A DNA stretch of 64,000 nt from assembly GCF_008629695.1 (NCBI RefSeq), contig NZ_VWSH01000004.1:677093-741092 (forward strand), read 5' to 3'. The position numbers and the translations under genes are program-made. The stretch comes from Taibaiella lutea (GTDB lineage: Bacteria > Bacteroidota > Bacteroidia > Chitinophagales > Chitinophagaceae). Each line of letters begins with the position of its first letter. The first letter of the stretch is position 1. This document shows, one piece after another, positions 23,114-32,591 of the stretch. Under the pieces are notes generated by a model. It did no database searches and was not told the origin of the DNA. It saw nothing but the letters and a program-made list of their open reading frames with translations.

Positions 23114-24106
23114 CTAAAAATCCCATTCCATCCATTGCTTTATTAAAGCTACTCTGCCCTTTATAAAACGTTCATTAAAAAAAATGCTTGACCAGTCATC
23201 AAATTGTTCAAAATGAAACTGAAAGTAAAACATCCAAAACCCGAATCCGAATAATTTTATACTTTTTAATTCATCATCTGACAACGAACGAATAGCGCTG
23301 TAATGTGCTACAAAAACGGCGAAACATCTTTTAGCTTCTTCTACTGAAATTTTGTTGCTTACATTTTCCAGAAAATAATGAATAAAAAAAGAGGTGATAT
23401 CGTTTATCAAATAACCTTTACCGGCAAAATCGAAATCGAAAAATGTGATGTTTTCAGCATTTTCAAAATGAAAGTTCTTAGGAAGAAAATCATAATGACA
23501 ATAACCGTAGCCGAATTTATTTATATCCAGCTTAGACATTTCTTCTGCCACAAATGATACGGTATTATTCAGGTATTCATATTCAGCCTCCAGATTTCCA
23601 AATGCGGGCCTGATAACTTTTATTGGATCAAATAAAGTTGTCTGTACATTATATTCTTTGCGGTAAAATGGGAGTTCGACAGAGGAAGTAATGTTATGAA
23701 TCTTTGCCATTTCCGTTCCAAGCAAAGCTAACTGTTCATCTGACAAATTATAAGCGACTTCACCTTTGGCATAAGCAAACAATACACCGTTACGGATGCC
23801 TTCAATAGCCTGAAAATGCTGAATTTGCTGACCTTCCAAATCTGTTATCGGATAAGCAACTTTTGCTCCATTTTCCTTTAATACATTCAGCAATGCGAGT
23901 TCTCCTTTAATCTCTTCTAAAGAACGGTGCGCATCTCTGTAAATCTTGAAGATGTATTTTGAAGTTTCGTTTTCAAGAATATAAGTATCGCTTACATTAC
24001 GAATCAGCAAACGACAGGTGGTGTCGTTCAACCCATAAGCCTTCTGTAAAGCAATGTTCAAAGCCGATGCCGATAATGTGGAATATTGGGCAGGAAAAAT
24101 TTCCAT
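23114..24106 (-). CDS. Aminoglycoside-phosphotransferase-fold kinase
   Basis: About 330 residues. Catalytic H-Y-D-F-L-P-K-N loop and D-F-D metal motif match the APH family (HxDxxxxN ... DFD), which includes homoserine, choline and aminoglycoside kinases; the substrate cannot be told. I chose the ATG at 24106: the longer frame would need TTG at 24127 and overlap the upstream gene. It follows the TcdA-like gene by 10 bases and is likely co-transcribed with it. Confidence 0.85.
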   Translation of the reverse strand: MEIFPAQYSTLSASALNIALQKAYGLNDTTCRLLIRNVSDTYILENETSKYIFKIYRDAHRSLEEIKGELALLNVLKENGAKVAYPITDLEGQQIQHFQAIEGIRNGVLFAYAKGEVAYNLSDEQLALLGTEMAKIHNITSSVELPFYRKEYNVQTTLFDPIKVIRPAFGNLEAEYEYLNNTVSFVAEEMSKLDINKFGYGYCHYDFLPKNFHFENAENITFFDFDFAGKGYLINDITSFFIHYFLENVSNKISVEEAKRCFAVFVAHYSAIRSLSDDELKSIKLFGFGFWMFYFQFHFEQFDDWSSIFFNERFIKGRVALIKQWMEWDF

Positions 24107-24116
24107 TGAGGTATAA

Positions 24117-24839
24117 TTAAATTGCAATTAAATCACGGATAACAACCGAAGCAGCAGTAGCGCCAAAGGTTGCAGGCATATAAGAAACAGTACCATAAGC
24201 AGATTTCTTATAATTGGAGCCATCTGTCAGCATCAAAGAATTTTTATCTGTTTCTTCAGGCGAAAAAACCACTTTAATACCTTTATAAATACCTTCTTTC
24301 TTCAACATCTTACGCACCTGTTGTGCAAAAGGACAATTATAGCTTTTAGAAATGTCATCTACTTTTAATAACGTGGGATCAACTTTTCCTCCGGCACCCA
24401 TCGAGCTTACAATCCTCAAACCTTTGTCGTAAGCAGCTTTCATAAAAGTGAGTTTGGGCGTTACGCTGTCAATAGCATCAATCACATAATCATAATTCCC
24501 CGATAATATTTCTGCAACGGCTTCAGGTTTTACAAAGTCCTTAATAACATGGAGTTTTAATTCGGGGTTAATAGCCTTTAATCTTTCTGCCATGATTTCC
24601 GCCTTGCTTTGGCCATGTGTTGTGGCAAGTGCGGGCAACTGGCGATTACGGTTGCTCGGGTCAACAATATCGCCATCTACTATGGTCATTTCCCCTACTC
24701 CGCTTCTGCAAATAAATTCCGCCGCAAAAGAACCGACACCACCTAAACCAACTACTAAAACGTGTGATGACATCAGCTTTTCAAGCTTTTGCCTGCCAAT
24801 TAATAACTCTGTCCTCGACAACCATGCGGTATCTTCCAT
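24117..24839 (-). CDS. tcdA: tRNA threonylcarbamoyladenosine dehydratase (TcdA-like)
   Basis: A 240-residue E1-like ThiF-fold enzyme starting at an ATG. Nucleotide-binding G-L-G-G-V-G-S-F (30s), D-G-D-I-V-D-P-S-N-R-N-R-Q, D-A-I-D-S and a C-P-F-A loop match TcdA, which makes cyclic t6A37 in tRNAs. The ATP-dependent dehydratase role follows from the family. Its start overlaps the TatD-like stop by one base, so the three genes form an operon. Confidence 0.88.
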   Translation of the reverse strand: MEDTAWLSRTELLIGRQKLEKLMSSHVLVVGLGGVGSFAAEFICRSGVGEMTIVDGDIVDPSNRNRQLPALATTHGQSKAEIMAERLKAINPELKLHVIKDFVKPEAVAEILSGNYDYVIDAIDSVTPKLTFMKAAYDKGLRIVSSMGAGGKVDPTLLKVDDISKSYNCPFAQQVRKMLKKEGIYKGIKVVFSPEETDKNSLMLTDGSNYKKSAYGTVSYMPATFGATAASVVIRDLIAI

Positions 24840-25489
24840 TATATATTAAATACGGTTTTGAAATTTTCCTGAACCTGCAAAATAATCGCATCTTCCGCAG
24901 TTTTCCGAATTCTGCCACCGGCTTTATAGATTTCCTTGATATCAACCATGCTGTCATCCGTTTCAAAAAAGATTTGCTTAACCGGCACTGCACTAAATAC
25001 TGCATAAGCAGCAGCATGCTCTTTCAATAAATCTGCACCGAAAGACAGATAATAGCCTTGTTTCAATATATCTTCCGCCACCGATAACTTTTTATTGAAC
25101 CCATGAAAAATGACCGGAACTTTTGCCTGCTTCAATAAGGAAAGAGTCTGAGGAAAGGCACGTACACAATGAATGATTAAGGGTTTATTGCATTCATTTG
25201 CCAGAAGAATTTGCATTCGAAATGTTTCCGCCTGTAATTCAAGTGAAACGCCACGCAACGCATCCAGGCCACATTCTCCTATTGCTATTATATTCGGCTG
25301 ATTAATGGATTCTTTCAAGTCATTGAACTGAGACTCAAAATCCTGAATATACCAGGGATGAATACCAATGCTGTACTGCTTTTCAGGTAAAAGAGTCTGA
25401 AATGTATCGTATTTACTATAAATAGTCAATACATCGTTATCATGTTCGGTTCCATGTTTATGAATATCAATATAAGGCTGAAGAAGCAT
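24839..25489 (-). CDS. TatD-family metallohydrolase
   Basis: A 216-residue TIM-barrel protein starting at an ATG. D-I-H-K-H-G near residue 8 matches the D-x-H-x-H metal motif; G-I-H-P-W, G-E-C-G-L-D and I-I-H-C-V-R are further TatD hallmarks, and the final F-E-T-D-D is the last metal Asp. TatD enzymes are Mg-dependent 3'-5' DNases in some bacteria. It is first in a three-gene operon with the TcdA-like and phosphotransferase genes. Confidence 0.85.
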   Translation of the reverse strand: MLLQPYIDIHKHGTEHDNDVLTIYSKYDTFQTLLPEKQYSIGIHPWYIQDFESQFNDLKESINQPNIIAIGECGLDALRGVSLELQAETFRMQILLANECNKPLIIHCVRAFPQTLSLLKQAKVPVIFHGFNKKLSVAEDILKQGYYLSFGADLLKEHAAAYAVFSAVPVKQIFFETDDSMVDIKEIYKAGGRIRKTAEDAIILQVQENFKTVFNI

Positions 25490-25619
25490 GATAACGACTT
25501 ATGATTTCAGGCAAATCTATTCATTTCTCTTATAACTGACAGATTCAATTTTATTAAAAGAGTTAACCTTATTTAACGTTATTTGGGCTGCGCTTAACTT
25601 CCTGAATTGCTTGCTATAC

Positions 25620-25627
25620 TATTTTTG
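25620..25627 (+). promoter_or_regulatory. -7 box TATTTTTG upstream of sensor kinase
   Basis: Matches TAnnTTTG and lies about 100 bases before the kinase start. No clear -33 element is seen, so it is a weaker candidate. Confidence 0.35.
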
Positions 25628-25727
25628 CTTTGTTAGTTATAGTCAGGTTATCAACATAATCCCGGCTATTAAATTTTTTATTATTTTACGTAATGAATTT
25701 ACGGTTAAGCAACCAATGATATAGATA

Positions 25728-27188
25728 TTGAAACCTGCGTTACAACATAAAAAACTTAAAAGAATTGGCTTGTTAATGCTTGCAAGCGAATTTGTGTTGC
25801 TGTTATTCATCGGCGTATGGATATGGGGACAATATGAGTTGCAGGAAACCCACATGGACAAAGACTTACAGCTTGCGTTTGACAAAAGCTATGAAAAACT
25901 CACCAATAATATACTCGACATAAGGGTCGATTCAATTTTACACGACAATGCTGCAAAGAAACCTGTTGCCTTTCACATAAAAATGGATGGCAATTTAAAT
26001 TCCAAAGATACTATTGCAGCATTCCGCATGCAGCCATCAGGTAATTTTACAAAAACAGTTATTATAAAAAGTCCGGCAGTACAAGGAATAAAAACCACAC
26101 GCACTGACAGCTATTTCATCAAAAATTTCAATGAAGGTGCTGCTTTTTCCGATACAGGTGCGCCGGTGCCTCCCGATGTAAAGAAAATGCTGCGGGTGGT
26201 ACTCAATCAATCATTAGGCAATATTATTGTAAAGACAAGGGTTGATTCGATACTTCTAAAGAAAGAATTCTTAAACTCGGTTCATAAAAATTATCAGGGA
26301 CTTGATGCAAGATGGATTGAAGATTCTGCACACCATAAGTTCAAATACAGACCTGCAAATCTTGAAAAAGAAGCTCTGCAGGTTAACGGTTACAAACATT
26401 ACTTGTTTATTGCAATTTTGCCGCAAATAGGTTTTACCATTTTTATATCAGGCCTTACAGGTATCGCGTTCTGGATGGCATACAGAAACATGAAAAGGCA
26501 ATTAAGATTTGCTACGCAAAAAGATAGTTTCATCAGCAATATTTCACATGAATTGAAAACGCCGGTGGCCACGACCAAAGTGGCTTTGGAAGCTTTAAGT
26601 ACTTATCATGCCATTGACGATCCGGAACGAACCAAAAGATATTTGAAAGTAGCCATGCTGGAGATGGACAGACTGGCAGCATTGATTAACCGCGTGCTGA
26701 ATACTTTACAGACAGAAGACGGATTGCTGCATTTAGAATTAGAAAGCTTGAATCTTTTTGAGTTAATCAAAGAAGTGGCTGAAACTTTATCACCCATACT
26801 ACAGGAAAATAAAATAGCATTTACATTAGAGGTAATGCAACATGACATTTTTGTCAAAGCAGACAGAGTGCATCTTACCGGCGTATTTTATAATCTTATA
26901 GACAATGCTGTTAAATATGGCTCCGGTATCGTGAAGATTTCTGTTGATGAAAAAGATGATTGGGTTACTGTAAACATTATGAACAACGGTAACCGTATAG
27001 ATGCAGAATACAGGGATAAAGTATTTGAGAAATTTTTCAGGATTCCGCATGGCAATAGACACACTGTAAAAGGGCATGGATTAGGGCTTAGCTATGCGCA
27101 GTATATAGTAAGGGCGCATGGCGGAAATATAAACCTGGAGAGTAAGGTCGACGAAACCGTTTTTTCCGTAACACTTCCAAAATCATAA
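25728..27188 (+). CDS. Two-component sensor histidine kinase
   Basis: About 486 residues using the TTG at 25728; the next ATG is inside the first membrane segment, so the TTG start is preferred. Two membrane helices (about 12-33 and 224-248) bracket a periplasmic sensor domain. HisKA has S-H-E-L-K-T-P (the phosphoacceptor His) and the ATPase domain has N-L-I-D-N-A-V-K-Y-G (N box) and G-H-G-L-G-L-S-Y-A (G box). The response regulator follows 4 bases later. The signal is unknown. Confidence 0.92.
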   Translation: MKPALQHKKLKRIGLLMLASEFVLLLFIGVWIWGQYELQETHMDKDLQLAFDKSYEKLTNNILDIRVDSILHDNAAKKPVAFHIKMDGNLNSKDTIAAFRMQPSGNFTKTVIIKSPAVQGIKTTRTDSYFIKNFNEGAAFSDTGAPVPPDVKKMLRVVLNQSLGNIIVKTRVDSILLKKEFLNSVHKNYQGLDARWIEDSAHHKFKYRPANLEKEALQVNGYKHYLFIAILPQIGFTIFISGLTGIAFWMAYRNMKRQLRFATQKDSFISNISHELKTPVATTKVALEALSTYHAIDDPERTKRYLKVAMLEMDRLAALINRVLNTLQTEDGLLHLELESLNLFELIKEVAETLSPILQENKIAFTLEVMQHDIFVKADRVHLTGVFYNLIDNAVKYGSGIVKISVDEKDDWVTVNIMNNGNRIDAEYRDKVFEKFFRIPHGNRHTVKGHGLGLSYAQYIVRAHGGNINLESKVDETVFSVTLPKS

Positions 27189-27191
27189 CCC

Positions 27192-27899
27192 TTGTCCTAT
27201 AAAGTATTATATATAGAAGACGAAGAGCACCTTGCTGGCATAGTAAAAGAAACTATGGAGCTAAAAGGTTATACGGTATTGCACCAAACACATGGCGTGA
27301 AAATACTGGACCTTATGAATAGTTTTGAGCCTGACATTTGCGTGCTTGATGTGATGCTTCCTTATCTCGACGGATTCAGCATCGGCAATAACATCAGGAA
27401 GATATATAAGGACATGCCCATTATTTTTCTTACGGCAAAAAGCCAGACTGCAGATGTTCTGGAAGGATTTGCATCCGGAGGAAACGATTATCTCAAAAAG
27501 CCATTCAGCATGGAAGAATTGATGGCGAGAATGGAAAACTTAATACAGCTGAGACAAGGTAAACACTCTGAAAATCATGCTCCTAAGGCTACGGGACAAA
27601 ATTTCGTTTTGGGCAGTTTCGTATATAGTCCGCAAAAAATGGAGTTGCTCAACAGCGGACAGGTTATAAAACTGTCCAACCGTGAAGCTGAAATCATGAA
27701 TATATTTTGCCTGCATCTCAATACTGCTATCGACCGCAGGGAATTGATGCAGATAGTATGGGGAGATGATTCTTATTTTATCAGCAGGAACCTGGATGTT
27801 TACATAAGAAGATTAAGGGACTATTTTGCAACAGGTAAAGGTGTTGAAATCATTACGCTAAAAGGCAAGGGCTATCATTTTAGTGTAGAAGGAACATAA
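27192..27899 (+). CDS. OmpR-family response regulator
   Basis: A 235-residue regulator starting at a TTG. Receiver Asp lies in C-V-L-D-V-M-L-P and the Lys in D-Y-L-K-K-P-F. The C-terminal winged helix begins G-S-F-V-Y-S-P and includes L-S-N-R-E-A-E-I and the wing L-D-V-Y-I-R-R-L-R. Its TTG start is 4 bases past the kinase stop, so they form one operon. It is likely phosphorylated by that kinase. Confidence 0.93.
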   Translation: MSYKVLYIEDEEHLAGIVKETMELKGYTVLHQTHGVKILDLMNSFEPDICVLDVMLPYLDGFSIGNNIRKIYKDMPIIFLTAKSQTADVLEGFASGGNDYLKKPFSMEELMARMENLIQLRQGKHSENHAPKATGQNFVLGSFVYSPQKMELLNSGQVIKLSNREAEIMNIFCLHLNTAIDRRELMQIVWGDDSYFISRNLDVYIRRLRDYFATGKGVEIITLKGKGYHFSVEGT

Positions 27900-27904
27900 G
27901 CACT

Positions 27905-27949
27905 TTGATAATAACAAGAGTGCAGGATCGGCACTGTTGTTATTATCAA
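27905..27949. terminator. 19-bp hairpin between convergent genes
   Basis: A 19-base arm with a single mismatch, a 7-base loop, and its partner, placed between the response-regulator end and the convergent small gene. No T-run, so a structured bidirectional stop or RNA-stability element is likely rather than a classical terminator. Confidence 0.5.
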
Positions 27950-27960
27950 GAGATGATATA

Positions 27961-28206
27961 TTATGCCTGCGGTTCGGGTATGGATTCGGTAGCGGCATCA
28001 TCCATAACAGGTTTCTTTTTCTTTGCGTAAGAATAGGTCATTGCAGCAATGAAAGCACTGTTCAGTGTCATTGTGGTAATGTTATTTATTTTGACATCTT
28101 CTGTTTTTTCATCCTTATATAATTCCCGGATGAAATCATTTACATCTTTTTCCAATGCAGACAATGTCGGCTGCGTAAATGTTTTGTAATGCGTTTTGTG
28201 AGACAT
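27961..28206 (-). CDS. Small hypothetical protein
   Basis: An 81-residue protein starting at an ATG, convergent with the two-component operon. The N-terminal half is helical and charged (TLSALEKDVNDFIREL); a short hydrophobic segment A-F-I-A-A-M-T-Y follows, then a low-complexity tail rich in Pro/Glu. No family recognised. A membrane-associated role is possible from the hydrophobic stretch. Confidence 0.5.
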   Translation of the reverse strand: MSHKTHYKTFTQPTLSALEKDVNDFIRELYKDEKTEDVKINNITTMTLNSAFIAAMTYSYAKKKKPVMDDAATESIPEPQA

Positions 28207-28334
28207 CGGTATTTGATTTTGGTTGTATACACAAGATAAAAACTAATTTGAATTTATAGGAGCAAATGGCCGGAATAAATTAGCAATTGTATTTATAACT
28301 TACAAAACCGTTTTACATGCACTTTCAGCTACAT

Positions 28335-28360
28335 AAAAAAGCCGATTCAAATGAACCGGC
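28335..28360 (-). terminator. Rho-independent terminator of the DUF885 gene
   Basis: GCCG-A-TTCA/TGAA-C-CGGC stem; on the minus strand the following bases are a T-run of six. Confidence 0.6.
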
Positions 28361-28383
28361 CTTTATACAGTTTTGTTTCAAAA

Positions 28384-30144
28384 TCAATTTAACATCAATG
28401 CGCTTATATATTTAACCGGAGCACTGCCGTAACTCAGGAATTTTTCGTGAAAGACGCGCAGGTCAAACCGTTTGCCTTCTTTTGCTTTTATCTTTTCGCG
28501 TAAATCATAAATGGCTTTATATCCTGCAAAATAACTGGTAAGCTGAACGCTGGTAACGCTTACTCTTTTCCATTTGCCTTCGGCTTCGGCTTGTTGCTGA
28601 AATGCTTCTTGGGTCAATAAATTCATTGCCTGTTCTTTACTCATATCTCCTGCATGAACGCTGTAATCTAATATAGTATTGCAAACGGTTCTCAAATGCC
28701 ATTTATACCACATCAGCCACATTTCAGGAGCATTATCGCCAAAACCGTTTTCGAGCATCATTTGCTCTGTGTAAACGGCCCAGCCTTCAACCATTGCACC
28801 ATTACCAAATATAGCTTTGATAAGGCTTGGCGATCTATTGGCATACACCAGTTGCGTGTAATGGCCGGGAATAGCTTCGTGAATACAAAGTATCTGAAGT
28901 ATGTATTGGTTATACTCTCTCAAATAACTTTCTGCTTTGTCGGCAGGCCAACCTTCAAGGGAACCAACATTGTAATAAGTCTTCCCTTCCTTGTCATAAG
29001 GTCCGGGCGCACTGATAGAAGCACCTGCAACACCTGCCATATAAGCCGGTTCTTTCCTTATTACCAATGGTTTGGTAGAATCAATGTACAATAAGTTTTT
29101 GGTTTTGATAAACTGTACCAATGTCGGAATTTCTTTCTCAATGGCTGATTGAAAATCTTCGGGCTTTACATGCACCATTGAAAGTGTATCAATCATTGCA
29201 GCAATCAATTGCAGGTTATCGGAAGGCATTGTTTTACTACCAAAATATTTCGGCCAAAGCTGCTTACTGATTTTAGCCATTTCACCATGAAGAAAATCTT
29301 TACGCTCCAAAGCCGCTTTATAAGTTTCTTCCGCTGTTAAATTCGATTGAATATCCAGCTCAAATTTCTTTGCATATAAATCTTTGCCCAGCCTGAAACT
29401 ACGTGGCGTATAGCCTTTCATGGATTTAAGATAAGCAACATAACCTTTTATTGCATGAGCCGCATTCTTTGCAGCTAATAACATTTTGTATTTTTTTTCT
29501 TCTGAAAAATTACTTGCCTTAACTGAATCCACAAAATCACTTTCTATCACTGAAAGGCCGCCTTCATTTTGAGCAATACCTAATGATTTTAATTCATCTA
29601 CAGGATTCTTAAGATTTGCTTTAGCCGCTTCATAATAAGCAGGCACTTGTTGCATACGTTTGTAAACATTTTCCAGGCGAATATCTGCAGGTTGATCGTT
29701 CGATGCAACCATAAATGCAATCAATCCTGTAATGTTATAGGCAGAAGGGTCCCACTCAAATTGCTTTAAAGTCTGAATACCCCATTGTTTTGACTCCAGG
29801 TAATTTTGAATCATCTTCATATCCGTAAGATGTGAAGGCGTAAGCATTGAAGTATCGAATGCTTTTAATGTTTCAAGATTGGAATTGACAAAAGCCAACC
29901 CTTCATTCCAATATGCATCATTCGGTATTTTCAAAACAGAGTCGTTCAGATGATAGCCTTGTTGGGTAGCCATTTCAGGCTCTTGTTTCCAAAGTTCCGT
30001 CAGAAATTTATTACTATAATCGTCAAAACTGATGTTCAGGCTGTCGTCATTTTTGGGTGTTGCAGCATGTTTTGCATTTTGAGTATTGTTACAGGATGCA
30101 AAGCTTATTAAAGCAAATGCTGCGATATAAAAACTGTTTTTCAT
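28384..30144 (-). CDS. DUF885 lipoprotein (putative peptidase)
   Basis: A 586-residue protein starting at an ATG with a lipobox F-A-S-C at Cys19, so probably an outer-membrane-anchored periplasmic lipoprotein. Most of it is DUF885, with a zinc-metallopeptidase-like H-E-A-I-P-G-H near residue 420 (HExxxxH variant). The family is common in Bacteroidota; substrates are not established. It is co-directional with the hydrolase upstream (16-base gap) under one promoter, and a paralogue is at 61946. Confidence 0.85.
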   Translation of the reverse strand: MKNSFYIAAFALISFASCNNTQNAKHAATPKNDDSLNISFDDYSNKFLTELWKQEPEMATQQGYHLNDSVLKIPNDAYWNEGLAFVNSNLETLKAFDTSMLTPSHLTDMKMIQNYLESKQWGIQTLKQFEWDPSAYNITGLIAFMVASNDQPADIRLENVYKRMQQVPAYYEAAKANLKNPVDELKSLGIAQNEGGLSVIESDFVDSVKASNFSEEKKYKMLLAAKNAAHAIKGYVAYLKSMKGYTPRSFRLGKDLYAKKFELDIQSNLTAEETYKAALERKDFLHGEMAKISKQLWPKYFGSKTMPSDNLQLIAAMIDTLSMVHVKPEDFQSAIEKEIPTLVQFIKTKNLLYIDSTKPLVIRKEPAYMAGVAGASISAPGPYDKEGKTYYNVGSLEGWPADKAESYLREYNQYILQILCIHEAIPGHYTQLVYANRSPSLIKAIFGNGAMVEGWAVYTEQMMLENGFGDNAPEMWLMWYKWHLRTVCNTILDYSVHAGDMSKEQAMNLLTQEAFQQQAEAEGKWKRVSVTSVQLTSYFAGYKAIYDLREKIKAKEGKRFDLRVFHEKFLSYGSAPVKYISALMLN

Positions 30145-30160
30145 CTGAAAATATTTTCTG

Positions 30161-31033
30161 TTAATTAATATTATTCACAAAAGAACGGATAAAACCATTT
30201 ACCTGTGCAGCTTTTTCCCATTGGATAAAATGCCCGCATTGTGAAATAATCTCTACTTCAGCGTTTTTAAATTGTTTGGCTGCAGTATTTGCGACATTTT
30301 TGGTAGATGTAGGATGAATAAATTTATTAGGGATAAGGTTATCACGTTCACCAAACAAAATCAAAACAGGAATCTTTATTTCACCCAGCCTTTGATATAC
30401 CGGTTCGTCCAGCATAGCGCCAATACAACCATCCAGCATATATCTGTAATGCCCTTTCTCCTGTAATTTCATCATGTTTACCAATTGTTGTGTAAACGAG
30501 GGTACATTATCGGGCATAATATAGAAGCTGTTCTGAATAGCCTTGCGCAAACTGCTTTCTTCATTGCTTACCATATCCACAAAATACATTGTATTGCGAT
30601 ACAAGCTTTTTTCCCAGTCATTAAATGTTTCAAAACCGGCAGGAGCGCACAACACCAGCCCTTTCAGGATCTGTGGGTGTAATAAAGAATAAGTGATGGC
30701 AATTTGTCCGCCCATGGAGTGTCCGACTAAAACTACATTCTTTAATTGCCTTGCTTCCATAAAATGATGAATAACTTCAGCAAAGAAATGCATGCTGTAT
30801 GGATACTTTCCTGTTGCTGAAAGTCCGTTACCGGGTAAATCAATGGCAATGCAACGGTAATATTGTTTCAGGTAATCTATATTCTTTGCCCAACCCAACA
30901 AGGAATGGCCCAGGCCATGCACAAATAGTAAAGTTGTATCTCCTGTTCCTTCATCTACAAAAGCAATATCAACGGCGTCATTAATCAATTTTTGCCTGTG
31001 AACAGGATAAGGATAAACTACGGATTCAATCAT
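30161..31033 (-). CDS. Alpha/beta hydrolase
   Basis: A 290-residue alpha/beta-hydrolase fold enzyme starting at an ATG. The nucleophile elbow is G-H-S-M-G-G (Ser in the middle), the acid lies in F-G-E-R-D and the His in C-G-H-F-I-Q-W-E. This is the pattern of soluble esterases or haloalkane dehalogenase-like enzymes; the substrate cannot be told. It precedes the DUF885 gene by 16 bases, under the promoter at 31081. Confidence 0.88.
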   Translation of the reverse strand: MIESVVYPYPVHRQKLINDAVDIAFVDEGTGDTTLLFVHGLGHSLLGWAKNIDYLKQYYRCIAIDLPGNGLSATGKYPYSMHFFAEVIHHFMEARQLKNVVLVGHSMGGQIAITYSLLHPQILKGLVLCAPAGFETFNDWEKSLYRNTMYFVDMVSNEESSLRKAIQNSFYIMPDNVPSFTQQLVNMMKLQEKGHYRYMLDGCIGAMLDEPVYQRLGEIKIPVLILFGERDNLIPNKFIHPTSTKNVANTAAKQFKNAEVEIISQCGHFIQWEKAAQVNGFIRSFVNNIN

Positions 31034-31080
31034 TCAAATATTATTGGTGAAAAAAATGAGTTTTTTCAACTCGGAGGCGG

Positions 31081-31088
31081 CAAAGGTA
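31081..31088 (-). promoter_or_regulatory. -7 box (TACCTTTG on minus strand)
   Basis: Exact match of the Bacteroidota consensus pointing into the hydrolase gene 48 bases downstream; same sequence as at 3253 and 40256. A -33 box is not evident. Confidence 0.5.
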
Positions 31089-31121
31089 CAATAGTGAATC
31101 TGCAATCCACTATTATAAAAT

Positions 31122-32069
31122 TTATGCTACTGTTTGTTGTTTATTTATTTTAACCGGATAAAAAACAAAATACCACAAGATAAAAGCCAGAGAACAGGCT
31201 AATATAGAGATGCTTAGCCATATAGGCATCTCAGTATGGCGGGTAACATAACCTTCAAAGGTTGCAGCCACAATCAATACCGGGATAAGTGATATTAAAA
31301 TTTTAATACCTTCCTTGGCGCCGCGCTTAAATGAGATAAGCCGGCTATATGTACCGGGAAATAAAATGGAATTGCCCATAACCATGCCGGCCCCGCCGGC
31401 AAGAATAATAGCTGAAATTTCCAATGTACCATGAATAAAAACGACTAAAACAGATTTGGTGCCCAAATCATGCGCAAAAAACATCTGCTCGAACACACCC
31501 AGCATCAGTCCGTTATTGAACATAAACCACAAGGTACCTACTGAACAGGTAATGCCTAATGTAAAACACATCAAGGTTACCCTGATATTGTTCCATGCGA
31601 TGCTTAGAAACATCACAAATTCATTTTCACTTTTATACACGCCGAAAGGATCGCCTTTGGCTATATTATCTTCCGTCATGTTTACATAACCATCTCCCAA
31701 AACGCTTCTCACAAATCTCGGATCCTGCCATGCAGAGAAAATACCGATAATCATAAAAGCAACAAAAAATAACAGCGCGAAGCGCAATACCTTTCTGTTA
31801 CGATACAATATCAACGGCAATTCTGTTTTGAAAAAAGTGATAAAACGATGACTTTTCTCCTTTTTATTTTTATATATGGAAAGATATATTCCGGCGGCGA
31901 TGCCATTGACATACTTAGTGATTTTGCTGAAAGGGTAATGCGTTTTTGCATAACCCAAATCATCTACCAGATAAGTAAACCGTTTTGCCATTTCATCAGG
32001 GTCATCTGTTGGTTCCTGATAACTATCCCAACGTTCTTTGTTTTGTTTTATAAATTGGCCTTCGCGCAT
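31122..32069 (-). CDS. SpoIIM-like (stage II sporulation M family) membrane protein
   Basis: A 315-residue inner-membrane protein starting at an ATG. It opens M-R-E-G-Q-F-I-K-Q-N-K-E-R-W, the hallmark of the Bacteroidota DUF95/SpoIIM proteins, then has about five to six hydrophobic helices with a conserved G-T-L-E-I-S segment. Sporulation is not expected in this phylum, so a general membrane or cell-envelope role is likely. No partner (e.g. RDD protein) is adjacent. Its upstream region is part of the repeat at 32075. Confidence 0.85.
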   Translation of the reverse strand: MREGQFIKQNKERWDSYQEPTDDPDEMAKRFTYLVDDLGYAKTHYPFSKITKYVNGIAAGIYLSIYKNKKEKSHRFITFFKTELPLILYRNRKVLRFALLFFVAFMIIGIFSAWQDPRFVRSVLGDGYVNMTEDNIAKGDPFGVYKSENEFVMFLSIAWNNIRVTLMCFTLGITCSVGTLWFMFNNGLMLGVFEQMFFAHDLGTKSVLVVFIHGTLEISAIILAGGAGMVMGNSILFPGTYSRLISFKRGAKEGIKILISLIPVLIVAATFEGYVTRHTEMPIWLSISILACSLAFILWYFVFYPVKINKQQTVA

Positions 32070-32074
32070 TGCTT

Positions 32075-32137
32075 TAGTTGATAGTCGTTAATCGTTAGTT
32101 GATAGGTGAATATTTTCTTACTAACGACTATCGACTA
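32075..32137. repeat. Inverted repeat TAGT(T/C)GATAGTCGTTA left of IVP gene
   Basis: TAGTTGATAGTCGTTA (32075-32090) and the reverse complement of TAGTCGATAGTCGTTA (32122-32137) form an inverted repeat, 15 of 16 bases matching. The right arm (actaacgactatcgacta, 32120-32137) recurs almost exactly at 32570-32587, so it also flanks the four-helix-bundle gene as a direct repeat. Confidence 0.65.
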
Positions 32138-32138
32138 A

Positions 32139-32483
32139 TTATTTTAAACTTTTAATTAATCCATTTAATATTTTCAGTTCTTCATTGCATTTCTCTAAAA
32201 TCTCATCTCTTTCTTCCTTGTTAATATATTTAATTCTGGCTGCTAAATGAGTCATTGATTTAACTTCTACACAAGAACCTTTGGAAATTTTAAGGAAATG
32301 GGCGAAAGATGCTTTACTTCCCCTTTCAAAACCTTCTGCAATATTATTAGAAATGGAAACAACGGCATCACAAATCTGATTTCTGAAACCATAATCTTTA
32401 TTAATACTGAATAAGGTATAAATATCTACCGCCAAATCCTGTCCTTTTTGCCAGGCAATTAAATCTTCAAATTTTTGAATCAT
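32139..32483 (-). CDS. Four-helix-bundle (S23/IVP) protein
   Basis: A 114-residue protein starting at an ATG. W-Q-K-G-Q-D-L-A and I-S-N-N-I-A-E-G-F-E-R-G-S are typical of the S23/intervening-sequence protein family, first described in split 23S rRNA intervening sequences and widespread in Bacteroidota as scattered single genes. It stops one base after the left repeat and is bounded on the right by the near-identical repeat, an unusual setting for this small gene. Confidence 0.85.
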   Translation of the reverse strand: MIQKFEDLIAWQKGQDLAVDIYTLFSINKDYGFRNQICDAVVSISNNIAEGFERGSKASFAHFLKISKGSCVEVKSMTHLAARIKYINKEERDEILEKCNEELKILNGLIKSLK

Positions 32484-32569
32484 AGATGATGTTTTGTAAA
32501 GATGTTCAATACTTAACCACCTGCAAAAAGCGTGCCAGTTTTCAAAAAAGCACTCACCACCAATAAAAC

Positions 32570-32587
32570 ACTAACGACCATCGACTA
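32570..32587. repeat. Direct-repeat copy right of IVP gene
   Basis: ACTAACGACCATCGACTA matches the copy at 32120-32137 at 17 of 18 bases and in the same orientation, 450 bp away. Further degenerate bases continue to about 32600 and supply the stop codon of the acylase gene. Confidence 0.6.
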
Positions 32588-32591
32588 TCCA

